DNA of 37,989 nucleotides, taken from assembly GCA_903845215.1 (NCBI GenBank), contig CAIMWI010000069.1, forward strand, positions 1 to 37,989, given 5' to 3'. The DNA comes from an uncultured Rhodobacterales bacterium (GTDB lineage Bacteria; Pseudomonadota; Alphaproteobacteria; Rhodobacterales; Rhodobacteraceae). This document shows, one piece after another, positions 1 to 13,700 of the stretch. Position numbers and translations under genes: made by a program. Position 1 is the stretch's first letter; each line of letters begins with the position of its first letter. The notes under the pieces were generated by a model, which made no database searches, was not told the origin of the DNA, and saw only the letters and a program-made list of their open reading frames with translations.

Positions 1-1
1 C

Positions 2-1790
2 ATGGTGCAGGCCGTCACGGCCGCGATTGCGGGCGGTGGGGTTGGCGTTGGTGTGTCTGGTTCGGGCGCGTCGGCGACCAACCGCTTGGCGACCAATGTT
101 TCGGCAATCGTTCTGTCGAGTTCGGTGACAGCGGCAGACGAGGTGACCATCACGGCCGCCGATGACAGCCAAATTGACGCGGTCACCGGTGCTTCGGCAC
201 TGGCGGCAAGCTTCGCCGCAGTCGGCATTGCCGTGGCGGTTGGCGTGGCGGATGCGACCAACATCGTGGAAAACCGCGTCACGGCGGAATCTCGGTCAAG
301 CGATCTGGTGGCCTATGGCACCGGGGGCAGCGATAAACAGTCGATCACCCTAACAGCCTTTACCAATGCGACCCCAACGTCTTTCGGGCTTACAACCTCG
401 TTGACGGCGGCGGATTTGACAGACCTGACTGGGGCGACTGAAAACGAAGACGGCAGTCTGAACCAAGCCGACATCGACGCTGACGCTGTCCTGCTGGCAA
501 GGCTTTATGCCGACATGAACGCCGGCGGCGCGGGCATCGGCGGCCCTGCCTCGGCGCTGCGGGTCAGCGAAATTCTGGAGGCAACCCGGTGGGCGGTTGT
601 CGACAGCACGTCGGGCAAGCAGTGGATTCTTGATAAGTCGAGCGGCAGCTATGTCGTGCAGCGCGTGTCGATCAACGCGCTGTCGCAGGCGGCTGGTCTT
701 GCTGTCTCGGGCGGCGGCTTGGCGAACGTCGCAATGGCTGGCGCAGGTGCGAATTCGGTCAACGTGGTCAACACCGATACAGTTGCCCGCATTTCGGGCA
801 ACAAGACGGCCGCTGGAACGCGGGCAACGCAGGCGGGCGTGCATGTCGAGGCTGGCGCGCAAAGCAAGATTCAAGCCACTGTTCTGGCGACATCTTTGTC
901 TGTTGCCGCAGGCGGCGGCGGGTCGGTCGGGGTTTCGATCGGCGCGGCCTTGTCCGAGAACTACATTGGTTACAACCTGTCGGCCGCGACACCTTCGGTG
1001 ACCGATGCCAACGACACGGATACATCCGTTGCCGGCCGGACCTGGGCTGTCATTGAAGATGCGACTGTTGTCAGCAAAGGCGGCGCCTCTGAGGTGGTGG
1101 CCAATGCTGGACAGGCGATCAATGCCTTGGTGATCGCAGGATCGGGCAGTGTCGCAGTGGGCGCTGTCGGGATGGCTGCCGCCGGCGCCGGTGTCGGCGC
1201 GCGCAACTGGATCAACGCGGATACGGCCGCCAGATTTGCAGGTGACCTGCATGTGACCGTCGATAGCCTGACCCTAAGCGCGACGAACACTGCGCGGATT
1301 GATGCCATCGCAGGGGCTATCGCCTTCGCGGTGTCGGGTGGTTTGGCGGGGCTTTCAATCTCAATCGCCGCATCGGAAGCAGACAACCGGATCTTGTCGT
1401 CTACCACGGCCGAGATCACCGGCGAAGGTGACAGCACCTATGTCAGTGCCAGCGTCGGCGGTATTACGGTGTCGGCCATCGACACTGCCGAGATCAAGGC
1501 GCTTGGCGCCTCGGTTGCGCTGAGCATTGCGGTCGGGGCTATCGGCATTTCGATTGCAGGGGCCGGTGTCGGTGTTGTGAACACCATTTCAACGCGGACA
1601 GTCGCCAATGTGGGCGATGTGTCGATCTACACAGCCAGCGCCCTGTCGGTGACGGCTGATGGCAGTGCCACGATTTCGTCTGACGTCATTTCGGCCGCGG
1701 CGTCGCTGGCCGGTGGCGGTTTGGGCGGTGCTGCGGCTTCGGTTGGTGCTTCGGTGGCGCAGAACCTGATCGGCAGCTTTGGGCGGGCAG
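2..1790 (+). repeat. Ala/Gly/Ser-rich beta-repeat block of the giant protein, copy 1
   Basis: Residues 1-596 repeat a pattern of roughly 90-100 residues: a hydrophobic Ala/Val strand, a Gly-rich turn such as VSGGGL or AGGGLGG, then an Asn-containing end such as NVVNT, NRI or NLIG followed by 'TA.V'. The divergent copies are protein-level repeats rather than DNA satellites. A similar block recurs at 3900-6240. The pattern suggests a stacked beta-solenoid stalk; that fold is an inference. Confidence 0.6.
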
Positions 1791-4700
1791 ACGGCAAGCG
1801 CGCAGGGGCTTTCGCCTTGATTTCGGACGGCGCGCGCATTGCTACGGCGGCCAATGCCATCCGGCTTGATAGCGGCACGGTAAGTGTGCAAAACGGCACC
1901 TTTGCTCGTGCACCTGATGGCAAGCTTTACCAGTACATGGGCGAGCAAGCCATTGATGTCTCGCTGGCATCGCTTGATTTCGCCTCGGCTGCGGACTGGT
2001 TCCAAGTTGGTCGTTCCGCCGGCGTTGGGGCTGCGATAGCCTTGCCAAGCCCTTCGGTTATCACGGCGCTGCAGTCGGGTACGATCGTTGGCACCGACGA
2101 CGGCAAGATTTACCGCTATTTCAAGCCTGCCGCGTCCACATCCATCGCATCGGATAAAGAAGATTGGGCCGTCGTCTTGACGACCACGCAGTTGGCCGCA
2201 GCCAAGACAGGTTCTGCGACTTTACAGCGCAATGACGTCTACCGCGTCGGCAATGATTACTACTTCTATCTTGGCAGCGGTTGCACAGTTACCGGCACCG
2301 CGCCCAGCCTGTCCTCGGCCGATTGGCTTCCCGCCACGGTGCTGGATGACAACAAAGTCTATTCCGACCTTACGACCGCCCAAGACATCCGCACAGGCGA
2401 TTATATCCAAACCGGTGGTGCGGCCTATAATTACGTCGGTTATGCCAGCGATGGTCTGAACTGGATCGCGGGAAAAACTGCGAATACCGCATTGACGGCT
2501 TCGGGGCTTGATTTCTCGATCCCGTCGCAGGCCATTGCGCTGACACAGACCGACACGGTTGCAAGCAGTTCTGTGCAAGTGAAAGACACTGCGAGCTTTG
2601 TCGAAGGCGGCTTTGATCCGGGCTCGTCGCTTGTCATCGCGGGCACCCATACAACTGGCCAGAAAACCGGTGTCGAAGTTGATTTTACTGCCGGCCAAAG
2701 CGGCGAGTTCCGTGCCGGCGTTCATGATCTGACGTTCCGTTTGAACGGGTTCAATCTGGCGCAGGGCGATAAGGTTGAATTCATTGCCTATGATGCTGCT
2801 GGCAATGTGTTGGATTTCTCTTTTGCCAAAGACGATGCAGCGCAGCACAGCGTCACGTCAGTTGCAGGGCTTTACACAGTCACCGCGGGTGCAGGCACCG
2901 CCAGTGCCGATGCCGAAACGGCAGCGCGCGAAGGGTCAGTGCTGGTTCTTGTCAATGGTACGGTCGCCAAACTGGAGATCCGCTATGCTGGCACCAGTGG
3001 CAGCGTAGAGATCAGCGACCTGCAATTCGCCTTGGATCCAGCAACGAATGCAGCCTATTTTAACGGTGTGATTGCCGCACAAGCCACACATGTCAACGCA
3101 ACCGCCACCTCGATTGTCCCCGATTGGTCGGAGGAAAAGGGCCTTTTGCTTCTTGCGCCGGGCACTTTCATTGACGCAACTGTGCCTCTGACCTCGGTTG
3201 TGACGATGGTGCAAGGGACGGTTCTGGCCGTCTTGGTCGAAGGGCAAACGCTTTATTACCAGCAGGTCACGACGCAACCTGTCACGGTGACGAACGACTA
3301 CATCACCAACAAGACCTACGCCTCTTCGGGGGCCTGGGCGGATATCACCGATCAGGTCGTGCTGGCCTCTAGCCTGAAAGACGCCACCACCAGCGGCGTT
3401 GTGGTGGATCAGGGTGATCTGTTGCGCGTCACCTACAATGGAACGGATCGGATTTTCCGGCTTACCAGCGGGTCTTCGGTCACGGTCACCACAGATTTCG
3501 CCCGCGGGATCGTTGAGGGCAAGGACGTCTGGTCTTTGGCGTCGAATGCGACGACCAACACGACATGGATCCACGGCTCGGTGGTCTTGGATTCCCAAGG
3601 CCTGATGCGAGTTTACCAACAGCCGGCTTCCATCAGCGTGAATGTCACGCAAGATCCGGGTTGGACAGAGATGACTTCTGCCGCCCCGGGCGGTTCGTTC
3701 AACGCAAGCCTGAACTATCTGACCGCCGGACGCCAACTGCAGAACCTTGTCCCCGGGATGCTGGTCGCGGCCGCTGACGGGAATGTGTATCAGTACAAGA
3801 CCACTGCGCCAGCCCTTAGCAACCAAGACCTGTTTGCAATCACCTATGCGACCGATCCAAACTGGGCCTCGGTCACCGGTGGTAACGCGGGTGGAGCGGA
3901 CGTCACAGTCGCTGCGACGATGAATTCCAATATCACGGCAAATGTAGGATCGTTTGCTGTGGCCCTTGTTGCCGGCGCAGCTGGTACGTCGGGCGCAGGG
4001 TCGGGTGCCAATGCCTATAATGAAATCCAGTACGATACGGTCGCCGACGTTTATGGCGCGAGGCTAAGTGCCGCACTTGGCAAAATCACGATCACGGCAG
4101 AAGACACCAGCAACATTTCGGCGCATGTGGAATCTGCCGCCATTGCCGGCACCTATGCTGGGGTCGGTTCGGCCGTCGCGATCAGCGTGTCGCTGGCCAG
4201 CGCCTTGATTGGCGGCAACCTTCGCGCCTCGATGCGCGACAGCACGGTGACCGCGGCGCGCGCGCTTGACATATTTGGCACCGATGATCGCACGATCAAC
4301 GTCGTCTCAACCGCGTCATCAATCTCGGCATCAACGGGCATCGGCGCAGCCCTGTCAGGGGGCGGTGCGAATGCGACGATCACCGACAATGGGGTCCGTG
4401 AGACGCTGTTGACCGGAGACGGCAGTCAATCTGTCAATGTGATAGGAGCGGTGCGCGTTCTTTTGACATCGCAAAGCGACCTGTCCGCGCAAATCACAGC
4501 ACGGACCATCTCTGCCGGGATGGTCGGGATCGCGGTATCTGGGGCAACGGCGACGATCTCGGCGGGTGGAATCTTCCATTCGCGTGCGGAAGGCGTTGAC
4601 GTCACCGCGGGGTCACTTTCGGTGCGTGCCGATAGGACTATGGCGTCGGGGGCCGTGGTAAAAGGCTTTGCGGTCGCCAGCACCATGGGTGTTGGTGCAT

Positions 4701-7700
4701 CGGTCGCAGACATTGTGATCACCTCTGATGTCAGGGCTTTGGTCGGTGGGAACGGGGCGACATTCTTACTGGGAGCGTTGGACCTTGGTTCAAGCCTTGG
4801 GGCCATCGCTGGCAACGATCTGGTCGCTGTTGAGGCTTATGCCACGGGCGGCGGCATTCTCATGGGCGTGCAATCGACCAACGCGACGTCGACCAATCGC
4901 GCCGTTGTGGTGTCGGGCTTGTCAGGTGGGCAGTTCTTCGTCAGTGGTGCCCTGAGCCTTCGCGCAAATTCCAGCGGCCGACAAATGGCCACATCGCAAG
5001 GTTCTGCCGGGGGCCTGATCGGTATTGGCGCGGCTGACGCGACAGTCAACTCTTTCTCGAACGTTTCATCCTTCGTAGATCGGGATGTCATCGTGACCTA
5101 TGCCGGGTCGATGTCGATTGCAGCCTCGGCCACGGATGAGAATTATCTCGAAATCGTTGCAGGGGCTTATGGGCTTGCCGCGGGCGCTGCAGCGCAAGGC
5201 ACGACCAACGAAAACAGCACCGTGTTTGCAGGTTTTGTTGACGGAGTCTCGTCGTCTGATCGGGCGCGTGCGACGATTGGCGGCGTTTTGGCCATCGCGG
5301 CCACCTACCGCGCGGTGCCAACCGGCATCATGTCCACCAGTGCGTTCGGGGCCATTGCAGGGTCTGGCGCGTCGATCACCCACAATATCTCGGGCAATAC
5401 GCAGGGTCGGATCGGCAACTATGCCGATGTAAAAGCGGGCAGCATCGATGCCATCGTGGGCAACGCGCTTCACGGTCACACCTTTGTCGATGCCAAGACC
5501 GGGGGCCTCGCCTCTGGCGCAAGTTCAAAGACCAGGACGGAGATCAACTTCACCGCGGAAATGATCATTGGCCAGCATGCCGAGGTCACGACGACAAGCG
5601 GCACTGGAAACTTCAAGGTCAAGACCGAGAACACGCTAGAGCAACAAGACCGCGTCAAACTGGTCACGGGCGGCGCTATTTCCGGCGCTGGGGCCTACGG
5701 CACCCTGACGGCCAACAACCTCGTCTCGCAGATCGTGGTTTCAGAGCATGCCCGTATTGCAGCCGCCGGCACGCTGGAATTCGAGGCGACTGGCATTGGC
5801 AACACCAACCTGCAATCTTACAGCGAAACCTTCGGCGCTGCGACCGTTGCCATTGGCACAGCCACAACCATCGTCACACCGGTGCAGCAAATCTTGCTGC
5901 TGGGCCAATCCAGCACGGTTGTCGAAGGCAACATTTACATGTCGGCCGGGTCGGATAAGAACTTGGTTCTGCCGAACCAGAACTATTCCTCGCGCGTCGA
6001 TAACTTTGCAGGCTCGGCGATCCCGATCAGCGACTTGAAAACGGTGGCCCTCTATGAGGCCGACAACATCGTTCGCGTCTATTCCGGCGCGCGCGTGGAA
6101 GGTTTTGCCAACATCGACTTGAACGCCGATGGTTGGGGCGATGTCGGCGTGACAGGTGTTGCCAAGGCAACCAACTGGACATCGGCGCTGGGCAATGCGC
6201 TTGGCGGCGGTAGTGTCGGTTCGGGCAACGGGGCGCGGCGCGCAGAATCTTTTGGGGCGGTGATCGTCGACGGTGATATCGTCACCGGCCAGCGTCGCAC
6301 CCGTATTCTGGTGACGAAAGTAGACTCAAGCGGTCAGACTGTGGTGGATGACGTCACGCCAACGGCGACAGGCTTTACCACGACAAAGGATGACAACGGG
6401 CAGCCGACCATTACCTTCACGCGAACCCAGACCGGCCTTGAAGCCCCGCAATTCATCGCCATCCAGAAGGCCAAGGCGGCTTTGGCGATCTATTCGGCGT
6501 CCAACAACCAAACGCTGAAAGGTTTTTACACCGACGAAATCAAGCGACTGGAAAGTGAGCTTGTGTCGCTTGGCTTGGGCGAACGTCGCGGCGATGCCGT
6601 CATCCCAATGTCTCCGGTGGTTGAAGTTGTCACGATAGCCCCTGTCAACGCCCAAGCTGGGCGCGTGCGGATCCTGTCTGACTATCTGCAGGGCAGTGGC
6701 ACGTTCAACGTGCCTAAGAGCGCGCGGATCGAGATCTTGCACAATTCGCCCGCGCAGTTGGTGATTTCGGGGATGACCATCCCGATGTTCAACGGCGGCA
6801 TCTACTTCAACGGCACCGATGTGACGTTTAATTCGGCCGATGCGGCTGCGGTCAGAACCAAAATCATGTCGGCGAACGAATTTGACCGCAATCAGAACAA
6901 CCAGACCTATAACGGGGATGATGGTCTAGGGCGCGAATCCACCAGCACGCCGGCTGCAAACTTTACCTACCTAGACGGCACATTGGGCACGAACAACTCC
7001 ACGCCCGAGATCATCGTCAAGGTTGGCAACATCGCCCTTTATGCCGACCCAAGGACTGGCGCGGTTCCACCGGCCCAGTCGATCACGATCAAGGGCAACA
7101 TCATTGCCCCCACAGCCAAGCTGACGGTCATCAACCCGTCAAATGGCGGTTCGATCCAAATCACTGGCGAAGTTCAGGTCAAATCCCTGATTTTGCAGGC
7201 CAAGTCGTCCATTAGCATCTCGGGCGTGCAGCAGGCTCATGTCAGCGGCGATCCCGTTGGCGTATTTGCTGCCCAATATGGCGTTGGCACCAATTCGGCC
7301 GGGGTCACCTCGGTCGGTCAATATTCGCCACAAGTCAATGTGAACGCGCCGAACATCAGCGCCGAAATGGTCACGATTGACGCGGCCTATATCAACTTGA
7401 ACGGGTATATTCAGGCCGGCAAGAAGGTCTTCAATCTGGAGATGACGGACGTCATCGTCAACCAGATCAAGGCCGCACAACGCGGTGGCGCGAACTATAC
7501 AACAATCGAAGCCGCGGGTGCTGATGATTTCTCGCTGATCTATGACCGGCAGGCCGCCCAATTGATCGTCAAGCCGTTGCGTCCGGGTGGCGGCGTGGTC
7601 GATCTGACCGGCCGCATCACGAACACCGGCTATGGCCGTGTGGCCGCAAGTGCGGGCTATCCCGAGATCACGATCAACAACCAGAAACGTAACGCTTCCA

Positions 7701-10700
7701 CCAATGTGCTCGAAAATCTCGACATGGGGCAGTTTACCACCAAGTGGACATTGGTGGTCGAAGATCTCGATGCCGACCGTCGCGGCGTTGGCAAGATCAA
7801 GATCGCTGACAAGCAGCAAAATGTGGCGTTGCTGTACACAGTGAACGCTGACGGAACGATCAAGAAAGAAACCGAACGCCTGTCTGGCGGCGGCTATGTT
7901 GTGTCGACCTTGGCCAATGTTGCAGCCATCCCAGACTACACCCCGCAGGCGGGCCTGCGTTATGGCTGGGCCATTGGCGAAGAAACGCGCACCCGCGAAA
8001 CCGCGCGCTGGTCAGATTCCAGCTGGCTGGGCCTGTTCAACCTTGGATCGAGCAACATTCCAGTTCCGCCTGTGTCCCAGACCTTGAATGCGGCGCTGGT
8101 GCCGAACTCGAATTATTTCTACGCCTCAACGCCGAACGGTGCTGCCTATACCTACAGCCGCGACGATGTCATCACCAGCGCGACGGACTGGAAGCAAACC
8201 TATTACAACGTGCGCTCTAGCTGGTATGGCAAGAAGACCTTCACCTATCAGTACAACCGCAACGTGGGGCACTTCATCACCCATACCCACACAGTCAGGG
8301 CTGATTATGCGATCGACATCGATTTCTTGTACAACACGCAGGGCAAGATCGATATCAATGCCGGTCAAGCCGATCTTGTCATTGATGGGCGTCTGACCAA
8401 CACGCTGGGCGCGATTACGCTGCGCTCGTTGGGCAATATCACGGCCAAAGCGGCCACCGACCCGAATTCGCCGACGGGCAATGGCCAACCCAAGGCCAAT
8501 ATGACGGCCCGCCAAATCTCGATCACTGCGGGCGGCAACATCGGCACGACCACCGTGGCGCTGCCGGTCACCATCAGCACGCCGTCTGATGTTACCACCG
8601 GCACACCTGCCGATGGGGCTAATGGCAATTACTTCCGAATTGATGCGACAGCCGGCGGCGCCATCAACATTCGCCAATATGTCGGTCTGTTGCGGATCGG
8701 CTCTATCACCAGCACCGGGGATAAGACCTCGGTTGCCCTGTCTGGGGACGATGGCATCGTGCGGGCCTTGGGGGCGACAGAGTTGGTCACCGGTGGGTCG
8801 ATCACCCTGAACAGTTCCAAGGGCGGCATTGGCGGTTCGGCTGCGAATGCAGATATCCGGATCAACACGGGCATCACTTCGGACGATAAGCTGAACGTCG
8901 CGGCCGCAGGGGACGTTTATCTGCGCGAAATCAACGATGGCAACAGCGCGCGCACCGATGATCTGCGCGTCAATTTGATTGATGCCGCGGGCAAAATCGT
9001 GTCGATCAACGTCGACAACAGCAGCCTGATTGACGGCAACGGCAAGCAGGTCGTTGATACGCGCGCCGTCTCTGAGTTGATGGGCACCGTCTGGACGGAT
9101 ATGCAATTGACCTCCGACACAGGCGGCAATCAAAAGGTCGAAGACGCAAAGACACAGCTGCGCGCCTCTAAGACCCGCGAATACACGACCTACTGGAAAT
9201 GGCGCGCGACGCAGGAAGCCGCCTATCAGACCTACTGGTCCACCCGCGCGATCCAAGAAGAGTCCGCCGACCTTGCGGCGATCTTGGCGGGCAATGCTGA
9301 GATTGTGTTCACAGCGGACCGCGAGGCCGAGCTTTTGGCAGATTACCGTGCCAAGGCCTTGAAGAACCTTGAACCGAATTGGGGCCTTGTCAAAGGCAGT
9401 GCCGCGAATAATGCCACGGTAGAGGTCACTTGGGGTGGCACGGTGCGTACGGTCACGGCCAATGCCTCGGGGCTTTGGACTGCGTCGTTCACCAAAACAG
9501 AGATGGCGTCTGTCGCGACCAGCCCCACCGTCGGGGCAGGGGCCACGATAGTCTCTCACCTTAACGGCACCACGGATGCTGACGTCGAGCGCGTCGCCCA
9601 AGCGATGCTGGCGGCTTACCGAACCCGCGCGACAGCCGAATTCCGTCAGCTGGATGACGTGCTGGGCTTGGCCACCTATGGGGCAGTTGCAGGCACGGCA
9701 TCGGCCGGAGCGTCGGTGTCGGTGACATGGGGCACCATTGTCCGCACAGTCACAGCCGATGTTAATGGACGCTGGTCTGCCGCCTTCACGCAAGCAGAGG
9801 TTGGCAGCCTTGCCGCCGATCTTGCGCCGACGATTTCCGGCGGGGCGCTAAAGTCTGCCACACGCGGCGAACTGAACGCAGACTTCGCCTCGCTGCTTTA
9901 CCTTGACACGGTCATGGACAATGACGGCACGCACAAGTTGCTGCTGGCTGCCGCCGATACCGTCAGCCTGCTGCAATCTTACACCGAAAATGCTTTGTCT
10001 TCGACCGATGCGACCGCCAGCCTTGTTCGGGCAGAGACAACGGCGCTGAACACAGCGACCACCACTGCCGATCTGTCGGTCAGCACCCTGATCAACTCGC
10101 GCTCGCAGCAGTTCTTGTCGCTGGCCGCGCAATTTGCCGACAGCACCTATGCCACGCTGGCTGGCACAGGCACAAAGGACGCGACCGTGACCGTTGTCTG
10201 GAACGGCGTGTCCAAAAGCACCGTCGTTCTGGGAGATGGCACCTGGTCTTTGGCCTTCACTCAGGCTGAGATTGGCACACAGAATACCGAAAGCAGTGTT
10301 TCGGCCAGTTCGGGTGCCTATGAAGTTACATCGCGCGCCATTGCCGCTGGCAACAGCGGATATGTGGTGCCGCTGACGGCGGCGGAAACGGCGACGGTCG
10401 AGGCGTCTATCAAGGTCTGGTCGTCGGACGAACTGGTCTATGGCATGGGTGCGGGGCTTTTGAAGCCTGTCACCGATACCAACACGGCCATCGAAGATGC
10501 TAACGTTATTGCAGGCACTTTCACCTTCAACGCCAATGGCACCAAGAGCAATGTGGGCGTCACCGCAGGTCAGGTGCTGATTGACCTTAATCAGACCCTG
10601 TCAGGGGAAAATCGTCTGCTGCTGGCGGCCGCCGAGCGGCGCGATATCAACTTCCTCACCACCCAGCGCATCGCTGCGACCGTCGATTTCAAGATCACCG

Positions 10701-13700
10701 GCAACAAGATTGTTCGGCGCGCGGGAACCACGGGGACCGCCTTTAACACGATCTTCAAAGCGGGTGACGTTTTGCAGATCGAGGGCAACACCGCCAATGC
10801 GACCGAAAAGCAGTTCTTCACGGTTCTGACGGCCAGCGCAAACGAGATGACGTTCACCACCAACGGCCGAAAAGTCACCAGCCTTGATTTCAACGTCGCC
10901 GTCTACCTTTCGGCGATCGCATTGAATCCGATGGGCAATGATGTCAGCGCCATGGTGACCATCGAACAGGCCAACCTGAAACGCATCCGCTATGACGGTG
11001 GTGCGAAGTTCACCGGCTTTACAGTGGGCGATTCCGTCATTCTGACCAACTTCTCGGGAACTGCAGTCGGCATCACGACCGACAGCAAGCGCCCGTCGAC
11101 CAACGTCAACACCTCGGACACGCCTTATCACATCACGGCCATCGCCTCGGATGGAACCTGGATTGAATTCGCTGAAACCCTTCGTGCCGAGGCAGAGATT
11201 GCGATCAACTTGCGTCAAGTTGTGAATCTTGCGTGGATTCAGGTGCAGTTGCGCGACGACTTCAACGTCACTGTCAGCGATCGGGTCTCTGGTACTGCGA
11301 CGGGTGATGTCTTTATCAGTTCGGAAAGCACGATCAAACTGGGTGCCGTGAGCGCCGGCGCTTCGGCCCGCATCAAGGCGGGTGACAGTCTGGTCAGCCT
11401 GCTGAACGGTGTCGACAACAATTTGGTGGCCCAAAACAGCATCGTCTTCGAAGCCTCGCAAGGCAATATTGGAACTGTGGAGTCCCGACTGTGGTATAAT
11501 ATCCTCAGCGGCACGGATGACATGACCGCCCGCGCCAATGGCGACATTTGGTTGGGCGAGACGCAGGGCGATGCGCGGATCAGCACGATCTACTCAAAAA
11601 CCGGCAACGTCGACTTCAAAGCCATCGGGGCGAATGCCTCGATCGTTGACTCTTCACCCACAGATTTCGTGAAGATCGAGGCCAATGACATTCGTCTCTG
11701 GTCAACGGCAGACATTGGCAGTTCTAACAACCGGTTCGAGATTGAAGCGCGCGGTGATGGGTCGGCGGCGGGCTCTGGTTGGGTGACGCTGACGGCGGGC
11801 AGCACCATCGGCAGCGATATCTTCGTTTCCGAAAAGAACGGCGACATGGTGCTGCGCAACGTCTTTGCGGGCGGCGATGTCACCTTGGAGGCTGATCTCA
11901 GCATTCGCGACGGTGTCGACATTGCCACGCCAAACGATCCGACAAGCGCGGATGACACAACGACCCCGACACTTCCCAAGGCGGATGTCACAGCAAACTC
12001 GATCACGCTGACGGCACTGGCCGGATATATCGGCGAAGCCGGCAATGATCTTGACATCAACATGTCTTATGGGGCGGACGGTGCTCTGACCACGACGTCT
12101 GCGCTGGACAGTTACATCATCGAAACCAGTGGCGACATTCGGGTCAACACCATCGGCACCACCGACCCGATCAAGCAGCTTACTTCGGTGACCTTGTCGG
12201 GCACTTATGCGGCTGGGGATGTCATCGGAATTTCGGTGGGGGCGGATCAGGCGTTCTACACTGTCTTGGCTGGCGATATCGTTGGCGCCGGAAACTCAGC
12301 TGGAACGTTGAATGCCGTGATGGCCAAGCTGGTTGCCATGATCAACGCAACACCTGCGTTCATCGCGCAAGTGGTGGCTGCCGCCAAACCCGATACCACG
12401 GGTGTCTTGAATGTAACGGCTCAGGTCGGGGGTGTGGCGCTGGCTGTGGCCGCGACCCGCAACGGCGGCACTTCGGGCATTTCCGCAACCACTGTCACCC
12501 AACAAGCAGCGGGACGTGCGGCTTTCGTGACGGCGATCAACGGCTCGATCTTCAATGCGGCACCCGTCGGGGTATCGAACGTTACGGGCGGCATGGCCTT
12601 CCTGTCGGCATCGCGCGATATCGGCGAAATCGACAATCCGATCCAGACCAGCATCGGAATGCTGCAAGGCGAATCCACCCAGGGCGATACGCATCTGGTC
12701 AACTATGGCAATCTGGCGGTTCAGCAATTCTACGGCCTTGCTGGTGACGCCGGCACGGCCATGAAAGCCGGCGGATTGATCCATCTTACCGCCCGCAGCC
12801 CGATCACGCTTGCCTCTGACGTCACCGCCGTGGGCAATATCTTGTACACGGCAACCGACAGTGCTGCGCAAGACCGCGACAACATCATAGTGCTCAGTGG
12901 CGTCAAAATCACCTCGACTGAGGGGGCCGTGATCCTTTTGGCGGGCGACAACCTGACCATCCAGTCGGGCGCCACCATCGAGGGCGAGACAGGCTTGATG
13001 TTCTACACCGATGTTGGTGGAGACACTGACACGACCGAAGGCGGAAGCATCACGATTGCCGGCAACCTGATTTCGGGTGCAGGCAAAGTCTATATGGAGA
13101 CCAGCGACCGGGCCGATACCGTGGTGTTTGACACGACGGCCACCTTCGATTTCGGCAAACGGCCGCAAATCGGTGTGATGAACGACCTAGTGGTGAACAC
13201 CAAAGGCGGCGACGACATCGTCACGATCAAGGCCAATCTGTCCGCCGACCATATCGTTATCTCCACAGGAACCGGCATTGACACGCTGACCACAACCGGC
13301 GACCTGACGGCTATCGGTGTCTATCAGGGCACCGGCCAAGACCGCGTTGGCGGGGATGTCCGTATCGACATGGGCACTGACACGGATACCCAGGACACGA
13401 TTTCGCTGGGCGGCAAAGTCACGGCAGCCCGCGATGTGGTCATCACCAAGCTGCCCAAGACCGAGCATTCCGTGCTGATCGGCATAGACAAGGACACCGA
13501 TCCGCTGGAAGTGCCAATCGGCGAAGCGGGTCAGCTCAGTGTTTCGTCCCTCGCAGCCGTTAACGATATTCGGGTGACTTTCACCGCCCCGATTGAAGAT
13601 GCGGTCATTGCTTTGACGGGGACAAAAGCCAATGTTCCCTATACCTTGCGCGTTATCTCGTATGACGAGACGGGGTTCACCTTCCGCGTCGAATATTGGC

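Noticed and set aside
6587-6595. RGD tripeptide in the giant protein
   Set aside because: It lies in a charged stretch after a helical segment, occurs once and is expected by chance in a protein of this size. There is no evidence of integrin-type binding.
8126-9793. Long antisense open frame of 555 codons inside the giant gene, with others of 200-400 codons elsewhere
   Set aside because: These are by-products of the GC-rich, repetitive coding frame on the + strand. Their translations are Arg/Gly/His-rich, lack domains and have no ribosome sites.
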